DNA of 17,582 nucleotides, from contig NZ_NUNF01000017.1 in assembly GCF_002585305.1 (NCBI RefSeq), forward strand, positions 1 through 17,582. Reading direction: 5' to 3'. Source of the stretch: Bacillus sp. AFS037270. GTDB taxonomy: Bacteria; Bacillota; Bacilli; Bacillales_B; DSM-18226. A program made the position numbers and the translations under genes. Below, one piece after another: positions 17,428 to 17,582 of the stretch (positions within the stretch are counted from its first letter, which is position 1; each line of letters begins with the position of its first letter). Below the pieces are notes generated by a model. That model did not search any database. It was not told the origin of the DNA and saw only the letters and a list, made by a program, of their open reading frames with translations.

Positions 17428-17460
17428 ATTATAAAATTAATAGATTTAAAAGTTTGTCAA
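17428..17460 (-). promoter_or_regulatory. spoIIE promoter with 21-bp spacer (Spo0A-activated SigA type)
   Basis: Minus strand: a perfect -35 TTGACA (17455-17460) and a perfect -10 TATAAT (17428-17433) are separated by 21 bp rather than 17, the configuration reported for the B. subtilis spoIIE promoter, which needs Spo0A-P. The predicted leader is about 30-35 nt. Confidence 0.85.
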
Positions 17461-17461
17461 A
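17453..17461 (+). promoter_or_regulatory. Putative Spo0A box overlapping the spoIIE -35
   Basis: TTTGTCAAA on the plus strand agrees with the 0A-box consensus (TTTGTCRAA) and covers the -35 hexamer. Confidence 0.5.
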
Positions 17462-17484
17462 ATAGTGAACAAGTTCAAATAATC

Positions 17485-17493
17485 GTTCGACGG
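17485..17493 (-). promoter_or_regulatory. Putative upstream Spo0A box of spoIIE
   Basis: CCGTCGAAC on the minus strand contains the GTCGAA core of the 0A box (TGTCGAA) and lies about 30 bp upstream of the -35, within the range of activating Spo0A sites. Confidence 0.45.
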
Positions 17494-17549
17494 TTTTCAC
17501 TATAATCATTCAAATAATATATTTATGTCGTTTAAAGTAGAAAAGGTGA

Positions 17550-17582
17550 CAGGCACCATGTGAAAAATTCACATGGTGCCTG
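17550..17582. repeat. Perfect palindromic repeat at the window edge
   Basis: A 15-bp perfect inverted repeat (17550-17564 with 17568-17582, CAGGCACCATGTGAA and its complement) encloses a 3-nt AAA loop and is cut by the window end. The preceding AAAAGGTGA suggests the stem continues outside. GTGACAGGCACC-type palindromes recur in several Bacillus-group genomes from memory. No T-run follows on the visible strand to call it a terminator. Confidence 0.65.

Overview
This 17.6-kb window is the stretch of a low-GC Gram-positive, endospore-forming Bacillaceae chromosome that corresponds to spoIIE-to-lysS near the origin of Bacillus subtilis. The proteins resemble B. subtilis homologues as I recall them, gene order is nearly the same, and the dispersed repeats look like those of Neobacillus/Mesobacillus-type genomes. 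The genus is an inference and no database was searched. All 15 real genes lie on the minus strand, so the biological 5'->3' order is right to left: spoIIE, yabS, yabT, tilS, hprT, ftsH, coaX, hslO, yacD, cysK, folP, folB, folK, yazB, dusB, lysS (16 counting the small yazB). Plus-strand ORFs are shadows.

Right part (about 13.1-17.6 kb) is a sporulation and signalling block: SpoIIE (membrane PP2C phosphatase) behind a Spo0A-type promoter whose -35 and -10 are 21 bp apart, then YabS (vWA domain with its metal-site motifs in permuted order) and YabT (tail-anchored atypical Hanks kinase). Phosphatase, vWA protein and kinase thus sit side by side.

Middle part (about 6-13 kb) carries housekeeping genes: tilS-hprT (tRNA-Ile lysidine synthesis and purine salvage), ftsH (membrane AAA protease, own terminator), coaX (type III pantothenate kinase), hslO (Hsp33 redox chaperone) and yacD (membrane-anchored parvulin-like foldase, own terminator). 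A ~170-bp foldable dispersed repeat lies upstream of tilS, and a ~52-bp shortened relative of it lies directly upstream of yacD.

Left part (0-6 kb) has cysK with its own promoter and terminator, then the folate cluster folP-folB-folK-yazB-dusB ending in a terminator, then lysS with its own promoter, ~140-nt leader and terminator. The usual pabB-pabA-pabC genes between cysK and folP are absent: only 95 bp lies there, holding the cysK terminator and a candidate extended -10 promoter. Five genes (folK, folB, yacD, hslO, coaX) most likely start with GTG or TTG, judged from Shine-Dalgarno placement and family N-termini.

I see no mobile gene, CRISPR, tRNA, rRNA or clearly new multi-gene system. 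The points most worth checking are the pab deletion, the SpoIIE-YabS-YabT triad with its permuted vWA domain, and the two related repeat elements.
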